From Schlesneria sp. (GTDB taxonomy: Bacteria > Planctomycetota > Planctomycetia > Planctomycetales > Planctomycetaceae), in contig JAQGHU010000008.1 of the NCBI GenBank assembly GCA_028291515.1, positions 25,278-89,277 on the forward strand: a DNA stretch of 64,000 nt, written 5' to 3'. Below are positions 9,470 to 18,250 of this stretch, in pieces. Numbering within the stretch: the stretch's first letter is position 1; each line of letters starts with the position of its first letter. The notes beneath the pieces are model-generated. The model made no database searches and was not told the DNA's origin. It saw only the letters and a list, made by a program, of their open reading frames with translations. The translations under genes and the position numbers were made by a program.

Positions 9470-10948
9470 TTAAGACGGGAAGACGGGGTTCGCTTGCAAA
9501 CGTTGCACGATGTTGGTCGTCGACAATTCGGGGACACTCGCGGTCCGCGTGACGAGCCCGCCGTAAGCGGCGACGATCTCGGCCCCGACGATGTGACCGG
9601 TGGTGCCTCCCTTCACGAGGACCTCCGGCCGAATCGCTTCCAGTAACCGATGCGGCGTGTCGTCATCGAATACGAGCACATGATCGACACAGCCCAACGC
9701 GGCGAGCATACGGGCTCGATCGCGCTCGCCGATAATCGGACGTTCGGCCCCCTTGAGCCTGTGGACGCTGGCATCGCTGTTGATAGCCACGATGAGTACG
9801 TCGCCCAGACGAGCCGCTTCTTCGAGCAGAGAGACGTGCCCGACATGGAGCAGGTCGAAGCAACCATTCGTGAACACGATCGATCGACCCGCTCGACGAT
9901 GACGGTCGACATGGACCATCAGTTCGTCGAGACTGACTGGACCTTGAGAAATCCCCTGGTCACGATCGAGACCTCGGATCAGTTCCGACCTTGTAATCGG
10001 CTCGACCCCGAAGCGTTCAACTTCCAGTCCTGCCGCGGCATTCGCCAACTGGAGACTTTCGATCAACGGCACGTTGGCCGCGAAGCAGAGTCCCAGGATC
10101 GCGAGGACCATGTCCCCCGCGCCGGTGACGTCGCACACTTCGCGCGGTCGACACGGAACGATGCCTTGATCTTCCGAGGTGGCATAGGCGAGCCCATCAC
10201 AATCGAGCGTCACCACAGCCGCGTCGAGCTGCAGCTCCTTGCGAAGTTCGCGAGTCACTTGTTCGATCGTCGCCTGGTCACGTAGCGCGAGACCTACGAC
10301 TAACTCCGCCGCCGACCGGTTCGGGGTGATCAACGTCGCCCGAGCATAGCGCTGGTAATCCCCGCCGCGACTCGGATCGATCAGGACCGGCTTGCCGAAC
10401 TCGCGAGCTCGATCGATCACCGCTCGCAACAGCGTCGGCGTGCATACCCCTTTGGCATAATCGGAGATCAAGACCGCGTCGCATGTCGGAATCGCAGATA
10501 GGACCGCATCAATCAATCGCCCCTCGATCTCTTGTGACAGCGGTGTCCGTGTCTCGCGATCCACCCGCAGGATCTGATGCGGTTGCCGCTGGGCCGCTCG
10601 ACCGACGAACCGCTGCTTGGTCGTGGTCTGACGCGAATCGTCCGTCATGACGGCGGTGATTTCTCCAGAAATCACCCCCATCAGGTTCTTCAGAATCCGC
10701 CCCTCCGCGTCGTCCCCCACGACGCCGGCGAGCACAACCTCCGCCTCTAACCCCTTGAGGAACGAAGCGACATTCGCCGCGCCTCCGGGCCGGACTTCGT
10801 CGAGGTTCTCGCGCAGGACGAGCACCGGCGCTTCGGGACTGATCCGCTCGGCATCGCCCCAGACATAACGGTCGAGCATCAAATCGCCGACGACCAGCAG
10901 TCGGGGATGGCCGAAGTCGATGGAGCTAGGCTTGGCGCGTACGTTCAT
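9470..10948 (-). CDS. hldE: Bifunctional heptose kinase / ADP-heptose synthase
   Basis: The ATG at 10948 has GAGGTG eight bases upstream and gives 492 residues, close to the roughly 477 of Escherichia coli HldE. An apparent 5' extension to 11254 is not coding: it overlaps the previous gene antiphase. The N-terminal half is a PfkB-family kinase (VGDLMLDRYVWGD, GGAANVA, and the catalytic GAGDM loop). The C-terminal half is a cytidylyltransferase-fold adenylyltransferase with TNGCFDLLHVGH (the HxGH motif) and GERDRARML. In known bacteria HldE phosphorylates D-glycero-D-manno-heptose 7-phosphate at C1 and, after GmhB acts, forms ADP-heptose. That donor is used by GT9 heptosyltransferases. The adjacent upstream gene has two GT9-like domains, so donor and user are together. 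Confidence 0.93.
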   Translation of the reverse strand: MNVRAKPSSIDFGHPRLLVVGDLMLDRYVWGDAERISPEAPVLVLRENLDEVRPGGAANVASFLKGLEAEVVLAGVVGDDAEGRILKNLMGVISGEITAVMTDDSRQTTTKQRFVGRAAQRQPHQILRVDRETRTPLSQEIEGRLIDAVLSAIPTCDAVLISDYAKGVCTPTLLRAVIDRAREFGKPVLIDPSRGGDYQRYARATLITPNRSAAELVVGLALRDQATIEQVTRELRKELQLDAAVVTLDCDGLAYATSEDQGIVPCRPREVCDVTGAGDMVLAILGLCFAANVPLIESLQLANAAAGLEVERFGVEPITRSELIRGLDRDQGISQGPVSLDELMVHVDRHRRAGRSIVFTNGCFDLLHVGHVSLLEEAARLGDVLIVAINSDASVHRLKGAERPIIGERDRARMLAALGCVDHVLVFDDDTPHRLLEAIRPEVLVKGGTTGHIVGAEIVAAYGGLVTRTASVPELSTTNIVQRLQANPVFPS

Positions 10949-11004
10949 CGCGAACACCTCAATGGACTTGAGTTGAGACAACAGACGCCGTCGATACGGG
11001 AGAA

Positions 11005-14000
11005 CTAACCTTGACCGAGGCCGGTGAGCGTAGCCTCTTTCCAGACATCGGGAGTGGGCGTTCTCTTCCAGAGAACCACTCCCAGGACGGGGAACTCGGT
11101 CCCCAGGAACTGTGATGGTCGCAACAATGTCGGGTTCGCGCCGGATGTGTCGGCACTCGCCAACATGTCGAGACGTTCGACATCTGGGAAACTCGACAAC
11201 AGATCGAGTAACAACGCGGGAGAGTATTCGCGGATGTGGTACGGGTTGCCGCAATGCGAAACCCAGATGTTCGGGGTCGTGAGCACGACGGCCGTTCGGG
11301 CAATGCGGAGCAACTGTTCGACGAACCCCACATCGTCGTCAACATGTTCGATCACATCGAACGCCGAGACGACATCGAACGAGGCCTCGGCAATGTCGGC
11401 GACGTCGCCATGCTGATCGACAGGGAGCTGCGGTGCGACGTCAAGCGTCGTCACGCGATTGCCGTTGGTGGCGAGCCGATGCTTCGAGCGACCAAGCCCC
11501 GCTCCCACGTCGAGGATTTCTTGATTGCAAAACCAGTTCCCGAAGAACGAGTGCCAGCCGCTCTGCAGATCTTCGCGGCCGCGCGGTCCGCTCTGCGTAT
11601 GGCCCGCCACGAACGCGGGATTCTGCCAGGTCTCGTGTGGCCTGACGAGGTAGGTCGCTTCCGGCCTCCAGACCAGTGGCGTGTCCGGGTTCTTCTCCAA
11701 CGTCGACGTGATGAAATCCAGGTCGCCACCGTAGCGCGGTGTGTAGGCTCCCAGTTCGAGCCCGGCGGGATGAACGAACATCCCGGTCCCGATGTTGCCG
11801 AACCGCAGTTGCGGCTCGAACGCGACACTACGCCCGTCGGGATAGACCGCTCGAAACACGAAACACGCGTTGGGCTGTCGGCTCACCTGTTCTCGGATCG
11901 TCGCAATCGCGAACGGTGCGAGGGCATCGTCGTCGTCGAGGTTGACGACGTACCCCGAGGAGACCTCCGGTAGATAGCGATTGCGGGGCGTGTGTCCCCA
12001 ATCGGCGTGCGGGCCATCCGGCAGTTCGACAAACCGGCCGGGAAGTCCTAGTTCTCGCCAGAGTTCGTGGACCCACTCGGCAGCGGGGCCATCATGGATC
12101 AGCCAGACCTCGTCGGCGGGTTGCCAGGCCTGACGGCTCAGACTCTCCAATGCGCGTCGCAACGTGGGACGGCCGCTGGTGACACACATGACCGTGATTC
12201 GTGGGGGCTCGACGACCTTGCGGGCGACGAACCAGTCCCAGTCGTAGCGGCGCAAATAACTGTCGGCATGCATCCAGAGAAACGGTTCGAACTCGGCCGA
12301 GCAGTCTTCCCAGCCGTTGGCGGCAAGTTGCTCGGTCCACCAGGCGCGCGGCTTGATGCAGATATGCGTCGGATCCTCGGTCGACATGTCGCGCTGCTGC
12401 CGCGCAAACAGTTCCTCGGTATCGAGGGAGCAGAAGAACAACCCGCCGGGGAGCGTGATCCGGGCCAACTCTTGGAGGATCTTGGGCACCGCTTCCGGGG
12501 GCCAGTGTTCGGCGACTTGCGCCGAGTGGATTGCTTCCCAACTCCCGTCGCCGAACCTGGGCAGATCGGAGGCATCCGCCACGTTGAGCAGTGGTGCCAT
12601 GTCGGGCCACTTCTTCCGACCGAGTTCGATCATGTGTTCGCTGAGATCGATCCCCTCAACGATCGCTCCCGCTTCGCCCAATCCGCGCAGGATCGAGCCG
12701 CACGCGCAGCCGACATCAAGGACCCGCTTCCCTTGGAACCCGAGCGATTCGACAAACCAGCGGCCATAGCGCTGCTGCCATTCGCCGTAGTTGAGGTAAT
12801 CGAGTCCCGCCTGCTGGTGCTCTTCGTAGTATTGGCGGTCGTAGTTGACCGACGTGAGGATCGCCTTCAGGACCGCGGGTGGTACTGGAGTCCCAGTATG
12901 TTTATCAACCGGCTCGCCCGTGAGCTGACTGCGAACATGGGGGGCAAGATCTCCCCCGAGATCCTCGTAGAGATCGTGATCGTAGTGGCTCGTAAAGAAG
13001 TCCACCGCCGCCGAACCGCGGGCGAGCCGGGCCTGGTTACGGGGGACGAGATGCTTGACGTTCGGGCAGAGATCGAAGTAATGGACCGGATGATGCCGTG
13101 TCCAGACTCCCAGCGTGGGCGTCGACGTTGCTCCCGCGACATGCAGCGGTCCGCTGTCGATGCCGATCATCAGCGACGACGCTTCGATCAGTGCCGCCAA
13201 GGCCTCCGCGTCTCCCGTCCCCTGACCGCCCCACAAGGCATGGTCTGCTTGCGGACAGTGGACCGTCTGCTGGTCGATCAGCGGCGAACGGAAATCCCAG
13301 TCCAAGATCACGGGCACATAGCCGAGTTCGCGGGCCGTATCGCAGGCACGGCGGGCGACCTCATGCGAGAGATCCTTCTTGTCGCACGACGTGTTTCCCT
13401 GGTAATGGATCATCACCGCGGGGAATCGACCATTGAGCAGCGGTCCCTCGGGGCAGAGACTCGCGAGGTAATCCCGAGCCCGCTGTTCGGCAGCCAGACT
13501 GCGGGCGATCTGATAACCGTAGAGTTCCAGCTTCGGCTCCAGCCGGAATACTTCTCGCAGGCAACGAGTTGGCTTCGTACTCGGCCACTGTGAATACGCT
13601 TCGGAGCATTCGTCCCAGTCCAACGAAAAAATCTGCTGATAGCCGACCGGTCGACGGTCTGTCGAATTGAGGACGATAAGGTTCTCGCAGAACCCGCGGC
13701 CGACAGACTGTTTCCCGTGGAGGGCCGCGAGATCGATTTCCCAGTCGGGGTGATAATGCTTCAAGTGCCTGAGCACGACGGTGAACTGGGCCGCATCGCC
13801 GAGACCGTGTCGAAACTGAATCAGCACGCGATGTTTTCGCGGGACGGGAGGATCGGCCGTTCTCGTCGCGAGGCGACGACGCTGCGCCGTGGGGTTACAG
13901 ACGATGGGGCGACGGCCGTAATGCGCCACCACCGTTCGCTCCGCAACGGCCACACCGCCATTCGTTGCCGCCGCGACGTCTGGGGCGGGTCGCGGAAAAG

Positions 14001-15039
14001 CCATTGCCATTGGTACCGGTACCGGTACTGGGGTGGGGACGATGACCTTTGGAATCGGGATCACCTGCGGACGAGGGATCGCAACCGCGTTGGCGTGCGG
14101 ACCTTCGAGGTACATCTCGATTCGTCGAATCACGTCTTCCGGCTTGATCATGTCCAGGCAACGCGGAATCCTCAGGTCGGGGGTGATCTGCACCGGTTGC
14201 TCGCAGATGTCCCGACGATCCTTCTCGTCGCCGTCCCCGACAAGTTGACATCGCGACTTCCAGCAACCCCCTTCGAGGCAACACGACAGCATCCCAACCG
14301 TGCTGATGTATTGATGTTGCGGATACGCCTCCCAATGCGTCGGTTCACGTCCACCGCCCAGCACGACGCACGGTCTGACCTTCGGTATCCCCGGACGCGT
14401 CTCGACCGCGGCCGCGAGATGCATCGCGAACGTCACCGGACAGACGACGCCGGCCGCATGGTGCATCAGCCGAATGAACTGACGCAGCGAGGTCTTGCCA
14501 ACGAGGTTCGTGACACCGGTCAGCGGCGGATGCCAGTGTCCCGCTTCGCCGCATTGCACGAACTGAAGCTTTCCCTGGAAGTAATCGACAACCCTTTGAT
14601 AACTCGCCGGATTCCACCATTTGGCCGTAAAGTCATACTTCCCGCCCGCGATCATGATCCAGAACGGGTCGGGGAGGTCCTGACCCGGCAATGGCGACCG
14701 TCGTTCTTCGTCGTCCAGAAAGATCTCACCGCCGAACCGCGTGACCGGGATCGGCACACCAAGCTTCTGCTCCAGGTACTGCGCGTAGCCATGCACAAAA
14801 TGAAATGGCCGTTGGTTGCTTTCATGCACGAGCGGGTAATGCATGTCGATCACTTCGACTTGCTTGTCCCGGTCCGAGAGCGACGTGACGCGCGGGTTCT
14901 GCTCCCAGATCGCGTCGGCTGATGTTCGCACATCGGTCTCGAACGCGCCCGCATGCGCGGCATGCAGATCGCGGACTGCGGCCGTCAGCATCAGGATGTC
15001 CCCCGGACTCTGATGCGACCGCAAAATGACACGTCGCAT
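11005..15039 (-). CDS. Five-domain GT9-GT9-methyltransferase-GT2-methyltransferase enzyme
   Basis: The ATG at 15039 has GGAGC upstream and gives 1344 residues. The domains in order are as follows. A GT9-like (heptosyltransferase fold) domain covers about 1-310, with CPVTFAMHLAAA near 196 and a six-cysteine cluster near 250-300 (CC, GGCWKSRC, DIC, PRC). A Pro-rich linker lies near 326. A second GT9-like domain covers about 400-700, with GIDSGPLHVAGA near 623. A class I SAM methyltransferase follows (VLDVGCACGS near 771). A GT2 domain starts near 946 and has a DDDD motif near 1031. A second methyltransferase ends the protein (EILDVGAGLGRS near 1173). No membrane segments are seen. It lies 56 bases upstream of hldE on the same strand. 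It would assemble and methylate a glycan, probably using ADP-heptose; the acceptor is unknown. Confidence 0.85.
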   Translation of the reverse strand: MRRVILRSHQSPGDILMLTAAVRDLHAAHAGAFETDVRTSADAIWEQNPRVTSLSDRDKQVEVIDMHYPLVHESNQRPFHFVHGYAQYLEQKLGVPIPVTRFGGEIFLDDEERRSPLPGQDLPDPFWIMIAGGKYDFTAKWWNPASYQRVVDYFQGKLQFVQCGEAGHWHPPLTGVTNLVGKTSLRQFIRLMHHAAGVVCPVTFAMHLAAAVETRPGIPKVRPCVVLGGGREPTHWEAYPQHQYISTVGMLSCCLEGGCWKSRCQLVGDGDEKDRRDICEQPVQITPDLRIPRCLDMIKPEDVIRRIEMYLEGPHANAVAIPRPQVIPIPKVIVPTPVPVPVPMAMAFPRPAPDVAAATNGGVAVAERTVVAHYGRRPIVCNPTAQRRRLATRTADPPVPRKHRVLIQFRHGLGDAAQFTVVLRHLKHYHPDWEIDLAALHGKQSVGRGFCENLIVLNSTDRRPVGYQQIFSLDWDECSEAYSQWPSTKPTRCLREVFRLEPKLELYGYQIARSLAAEQRARDYLASLCPEGPLLNGRFPAVMIHYQGNTSCDKKDLSHEVARRACDTARELGYVPVILDWDFRSPLIDQQTVHCPQADHALWGGQGTGDAEALAALIEASSLMIGIDSGPLHVAGATSTPTLGVWTRHHPVHYFDLCPNVKHLVPRNQARLARGSAAVDFFTSHYDHDLYEDLGGDLAPHVRSQLTGEPVDKHTGTPVPPAVLKAILTSVNYDRQYYEEHQQAGLDYLNYGEWQQRYGRWFVESLGFQGKRVLDVGCACGSILRGLGEAGAIVEGIDLSEHMIELGRKKWPDMAPLLNVADASDLPRFGDGSWEAIHSAQVAEHWPPEAVPKILQELARITLPGGLFFCSLDTEELFARQQRDMSTEDPTHICIKPRAWWTEQLAANGWEDCSAEFEPFLWMHADSYLRRYDWDWFVARKVVEPPRITVMCVTSGRPTLRRALESLSRQAWQPADEVWLIHDGPAAEWVHELWRELGLPGRFVELPDGPHADWGHTPRNRYLPEVSSGYVVNLDDDDALAPFAIATIREQVSRQPNACFVFRAVYPDGRSVAFEPQLRFGNIGTGMFVHPAGLELGAYTPRYGGDLDFITSTLEKNPDTPLVWRPEATYLVRPHETWQNPAFVAGHTQSGPRGREDLQSGWHSFFGNWFCNQEILDVGAGLGRSKHRLATNGNRVTTLDVAPQLPVDQHGDVADIAEASFDVVSAFDVIEHVDDDVGFVEQLLRIARTAVVLTTPNIWVSHCGNPYHIREYSPALLLDLLSSFPDVERLDMLASADTSGANPTLLRPSQFLGTEFPVLGVVLWKRTPTPDVWKEATLTGLGQG

Positions 15040-15198
15040 GTGTCGTTGCTCCGGTCGTCTCCAAACTGTGGTGCGAGCGCGGTGAGTATCTTGTCGTCCG
15101 AATCTCAAAATGCAACAATAAAGTGTAGCGTTTCGGAATTATCTCTGAATTAAGATTGCGTTAAGACGCATCATCATGTCTCTCTATATCGATATTGG
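15040..15198. promoter_or_regulatory. Divergent intergenic region
   Basis: These 159 bases separate the minus-strand mega-enzyme from the plus-strand PRT-HAD gene. An AT-rich patch (GAATTATCTCTGAATTAAG near 15136) with two TTAAG repeats is the only likely promoter area. I cannot name boxes with confidence. Confidence 0.3.
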
Positions 15199-16359
15199 AT
15201 GTCCATGATGCCATCGATCCCCGGTCGCTACTTCTACCATCGCATCGGGCATGATGAACGCCCGTTGGAACTTCTGGCGAATGGAGCCATCGGTGAAGGC
15301 GGGAACACCGTCGAACAGCGCTGGGAACTGCGTAATGGCGGCAATGTCGGGTGTCTGTCGATCTTGGGTGAGTGCGGAGAGATTTGCCGTCTCGAACTGG
15401 CACAAGACGGCTGTTGGCGTGGAGCCTGGACACAGTTTGAGCAGATGCCGGTGGAACTCATGCCGCAACGGCTGCAACCGCTGCGGTCTTTACAAGATCG
15501 CGGAAGCCTGGAACATGAGCCGCATCGATTCCATTACATCAGCTATCAACAGTTAGTGCAGGACTGTCATGCGTTTGCGAGATCTTTGCCACCCGTCAAG
15601 GCGGTAGCGGGTGTTCCGCGGAGCGGGATGATTCCCGCGACGCTCATTGCGCTGGAACTCAATGTCCCGATGATTGCGGTCGAGACACTGATCGAACAGG
15701 AGAATCCCGAAGTCCCGTTACCCCGTCGAGGATTTAAGAACCGCGTTCACGAGGGAATGATCCTCGTCGTCGACGACACCTGTGCGAGCGGTCGCCAGGC
15801 GGATCGGCTGCGAGAGTTGATCAAAGCGCCTGTCCAACTTGCCGCCATCTATGTGGAAGACCGAACAAAGATCGCGGTCGACTATTACCATGCGAAGCTG
15901 CCAGCGTTCGCCCAATTCTATGAGTGGACGATGCTGCACGATGATAACAATAGCTTAATCCTTGTCGATCTGGACGGGGTGCTGTGCGAGGACTGGCACG
16001 GCGGTAACGAGGACGAGCACGCCGATCAGTACGCCGAGTTCCTCGCGAACGTGCGGCCGCGACGGCTCCCGACGATGCCACTCCGGGGGATCGTTACGAA
16101 TCGACTCGAACGGCACCGGCCCGAAACCGAAGCCTGGCTCGCCAGGCACGGCGTCGAATACGGCTCGCTCACCATGTCGCCGCATCCGACGTTCTCCGCC
16201 CGCGATCGAGCCCAGGATGCGGCCGAGCGGAAGGCGCAGGCTTACCTGGCTGATCCGACGCTCCGGCTGTTCATCGAAAGCGATGACATCCAAGCCCTGC
16301 AGATCGCCCGCCGGAGCGGTCGCCCCGTGTTCTCGATCGCTCGCAACGGCTTGGTCTAG
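15199..16359 (+). CDS. Phosphoribosyltransferase-HAD phosphatase fusion
   Basis: The product has 386 residues. An unrecognised N-terminal region covers about 1-110. A type I phosphoribosyltransferase domain follows, with the PRPP-binding loop VVDDTCASGR near residue 190. A HAD-type hydrolase domain starts at VDLDGVLCED (near 255), whose first Asp would be the nucleophile. Starts at 15199, 15205 and 15208 are all possible, since no strong ribosome site is visible. The gene is divergent from the hldE/GT cluster. Fused PRTase and HAD domains usually act on nucleotides or phosphosugars. A role in making a sugar-phosphate or nucleotide donor for the neighbouring glycosyltransferase is a reasonable guess, including a GmhB-like step, but the sequence does not prove it. 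Confidence 0.75.
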   Translation: MSMMPSIPGRYFYHRIGHDERPLELLANGAIGEGGNTVEQRWELRNGGNVGCLSILGECGEICRLELAQDGCWRGAWTQFEQMPVELMPQRLQPLRSLQDRGSLEHEPHRFHYISYQQLVQDCHAFARSLPPVKAVAGVPRSGMIPATLIALELNVPMIAVETLIEQENPEVPLPRRGFKNRVHEGMILVVDDTCASGRQADRLRELIKAPVQLAAIYVEDRTKIAVDYYHAKLPAFAQFYEWTMLHDDNNSLILVDLDGVLCEDWHGGNEDEHADQYAEFLANVRPRRLPTMPLRGIVTNRLERHRPETEAWLARHGVEYGSLTMSPHPTFSARDRAQDAAERKAQAYLADPTLRLFIESDDIQALQIARRSGRPVFSIARNGLV

Positions 16360-16456
16360 GAGCGTCCCGTGGATGATCGGCTCGTTGCAATCGATCCCGA
16401 CCGGGGATACCTTGGCGCGCCTCCCCATCGGCCACGCTTCGCGAGGAACCTCACTC

Positions 16457-16843
16457 ATGGCTGCTCCAGCGACTCTGAGCATCCCCGACATGGAACGACT
16501 GCTCGTCGAGAAGACGAAGCGACTGGAATCGCTGATTGAGCAGCGCGACAAGCTTCAGAAACAGATCAAAGCTCTCGATCGTCAGATCCAGGACGCGGCC
16601 CACCTGGACGGAGCGCCTCGTCCTCGGCGACGGCGTTCCAAGACTCCGCTCCGCAAGTTCGTGCTGGAGGCGCTCGAGCAGAACAAGGAGGGGTTGAGCA
16701 TCGCCGAACTGACTAGGCAAGTGCTCGCCGCGGGCTACCAGAGCCGGTCCCGTCGGCCCGAGAACGTGGTTCACCAGTGTCTCTACAACACCCCCGCGAT
16801 CGAGCGTAACGCCAAGACGAAACGCTACTCGCTCAAGAAGTAA
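16457..16843 (+). CDS. Coiled-coil and winged-helix (HARE-HTH-like) protein
   Basis: The product has 128 residues. A coiled coil covers about 12-48 (MERLLVEKTKRLESLIEQRD and on). A basic stretch (PRPRRRRSK) follows, then a winged-helix-like domain (GLSIAELTRQVLAAGYQS with VVHQCLYNTPAIER). The last part resembles HARE-HTH domains, which are found in regulatory and restriction-associated proteins. The start has GAGGAA about ten bases upstream. An open extension to 15962 overlaps the previous gene in another frame and is not used. The gene is 97 bases after the PRT-HAD gene and likely shares its transcript. A DNA-binding role is inferred. Confidence 0.65.
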   Translation: MAAPATLSIPDMERLLVEKTKRLESLIEQRDKLQKQIKALDRQIQDAAHLDGAPRPRRRRSKTPLRKFVLEALEQNKEGLSIAELTRQVLAAGYQSRSRRPENVVHQCLYNTPAIERNAKTKRYSLKK

Positions 16844-16846
16844 TCG

Positions 16847-16945
16847 ATGACACGCGCCCGCTCGATCGTTGTGGACCGCCGCCGCAAGTCAGTGACCACG
16901 CTGCAGAAGACCTCGCCCGACGCGACTCCTTTGTTTCTGTTCTGA
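16847..16945 (+). CDS. Possible 32-residue basic peptide
   Basis: A short frame starts three bases after the preceding stop codon and reads MTRARSIVVDRRRKSV and on to a TGA at 16945. It has no clear ribosome site of its own and could be translated by re-initiation or be noise. Confidence 0.2.
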   Translation: MTRARSIVVDRRRKSVTTLQKTSPDATPLFLF

Positions 16946-16949
16946 TCGC

Positions 16950-18005
16950 TCAAGCCCCGAAGACTGCATGTCGCGAAATATTGGGAATGGCAGTTGGACT
17001 CTCCAGAGTCGTGGCTGACAAATCACGCAACCGCAACCAGATTTGCTCACTCAGCCCGTTGCCTGTTTCCGCCAAATCGTGATGTTGCGCGATCGTGCTC
17101 AGCCAGATCCGGTCGCGAATTGATTTGGGGATCTTCGATGCGATGGCAATCAGGCATCGAAGCCGTCGATTCTCCGATTTCTCGTTTCGACCTCCCGCGA
17201 CGATCAGTAGTCGAAAAGCTGCCGTGGGTGCTGTGGCTCCATACTGTTGATAGGCTTCTTTCAGGTACTTCGCGGCCTCAGACGATTCTGCCCAAACTTG
17301 GTACCGCCGCAATTTGACTACCATTTGTTTGGCACTCATCGAATCCATGTCGATTTCGACGAAGCAGCACATCATCCCCTTCTCTTGCTGACGGTAGAGA
17401 AACATCGCGTCTGGCTGCAAACGAGTTCGACGTCCGGCAACCACAACTCGAAAGGCATCGTGCTTTGCCAGTGAGCGGCGCTGTACGGTCAAGAGTGTCA
17501 GGTCATCACGGACTTGCGTTGTTTCCCATGCCATCGTCAGGAATTCCGTGATGAACAGTTCGTGGAGCACGTGTTGAGCTGACGTACCTTCCCCCCGCCT
17601 CCGATCCAGACGGCATTCCGTCCATTCCTGACCTTGGTTGTGCAACGCTTGCTTGAGCGCTGCCAAGCCGCGACGAGTGACGAAGTAGACTTTTGGCCAC
17701 AGTGGACTGACATGGTTCGTCTCAACGACGCCGAGGAATCCGAGCGATTCCATTTCTGCCAAATGCCGACGAGCAGTCCGATCTGATCGCAAATACATGG
17801 AGAATCGGCGCTGGATCTGATTCGCCACTGCGAACCGATTCCGATGAACGAATGCCAGGATCGCCCGGAAATGTGAGCGTTCACGAACAGGCTTCTTCAT
17901 CGTCTTTCGATGACCGTGAACGGACTGTAGCAACTTCGGAAGCTCCCAGACGCTCAGCGGTTGTCGCCTTGATTGGGCTCCCTTCAATGTTGGAGGCTTG
18001 TTCAT
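16950..18005 (-). CDS. Replication-relaxation family protein
   Basis: The ATG at 18005 follows GGGGAGCGAAC and gives 351 residues; an upstream start at 18077 lacks a ribosome site. The N-terminal part is a winged helix (FRAILAFVHRNRFAVANQIQ, RTARRHLAEMESLGFLGVV). The middle part holds the family core, with RLQPDAMFLY and CCFVEIDMDSMS resembling a PD-(D/E)XK-like fold. Replication-relaxation (Replic_Relax) proteins are common on plasmids and conjugative elements and are thought to act in plasmid replication or mobilisation. This one lies directly beside the ssrA attachment remnant, at the edge of the left-hand element, and its upstream region has repeated palindromes. Confidence 0.75.
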   Translation of the reverse strand: MNKPPTLKGAQSRRQPLSVWELPKLLQSVHGHRKTMKKPVRERSHFRAILAFVHRNRFAVANQIQRRFSMYLRSDRTARRHLAEMESLGFLGVVETNHVSPLWPKVYFVTRRGLAALKQALHNQGQEWTECRLDRRRGEGTSAQHVLHELFITEFLTMAWETTQVRDDLTLLTVQRRSLAKHDAFRVVVAGRRTRLQPDAMFLYRQQEKGMMCCFVEIDMDSMSAKQMVVKLRRYQVWAESSEAAKYLKEAYQQYGATAPTAAFRLLIVAGGRNEKSENRRLRCLIAIASKIPKSIRDRIWLSTIAQHHDLAETGNGLSEQIWLRLRDLSATTLESPTAIPNISRHAVFGA

Positions 18006-18050
18006 TGTTCGCTCCCCTCTTGGGAACAAACTAGTCCAACGATTGCCCGT

Positions 18051-18131
18051 CGAATTGAATCCGGCAGACGATCCCACGAATTGACGATTCGTTGCAGATC
18101 AGTGTCAATCGTTGCCAGGAATTGACAATTC
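18051..18131. repeat. Repeated GAATTGA(C) palindromes upstream of replication-relaxation gene
   Basis: Three related copies lie at 18051 (CGAATTGAATC), 18077-18091 (CGAATTGACGATTCG) and 18119-18131 (GAATTGACAATTC). The last two are palindromic. They sit just upstream of the replication-relaxation gene and could be operators, iterons or nicking-site elements. Confidence 0.45.
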
Positions 18132-18211
18132 GGGCCAGGCAACTGCAGCGCTGGTGCAGCGCAAGGGTTTTCCTGTTTTTTGCAACTGCAAGTGGCATCG
18201 TCGGTTGTCTG

Positions 18212-18247
18212 TGAATCAGAATGGGGGTTCAATTCCCCCCGCCTCCA
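18212..18247 (+). other. 3' end of ssrA (tmRNA), likely attachment site
   Basis: The sequence GGGGGTTCAATTCCCCCC forms a perfect T-arm and is followed by GCCTCCA, the acceptor end typical of tmRNA. No 5' half (which would begin GGGGGCG or GGAGGCG) occurs upstream, so this is a displaced 3' fragment. The 3' end of ssrA is a well-known target of tyrosine recombinases, and a recombinase gene lies 180 bases downstream. A tRNA-Ser end is less likely, because no matching 5' acceptor strand is seen within tRNA length. Confidence 0.7.
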
Positions 18248-18250
18248 TGC

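Noticed and set aside
10949..11254. N-terminal extension of HldE
   Set aside because: It overlaps the end of the upstream gene in another frame, is not similar to HldE, and a good ribosome site lies before 10948.
12067..13593. Long plus-strand reading frame opposite the GT9 mega-enzyme
   Set aside because: It is antisense to well-supported domains, has no family features, and reflects GC-rich codon structure. The same holds for the frame at 13717-14922.
18158..18247. Complete tRNA gene
   Set aside because: There is a T-arm and acceptor end but no anticodon arm or 5' acceptor strand within tRNA length. It is better explained as an ssrA 3' fragment.
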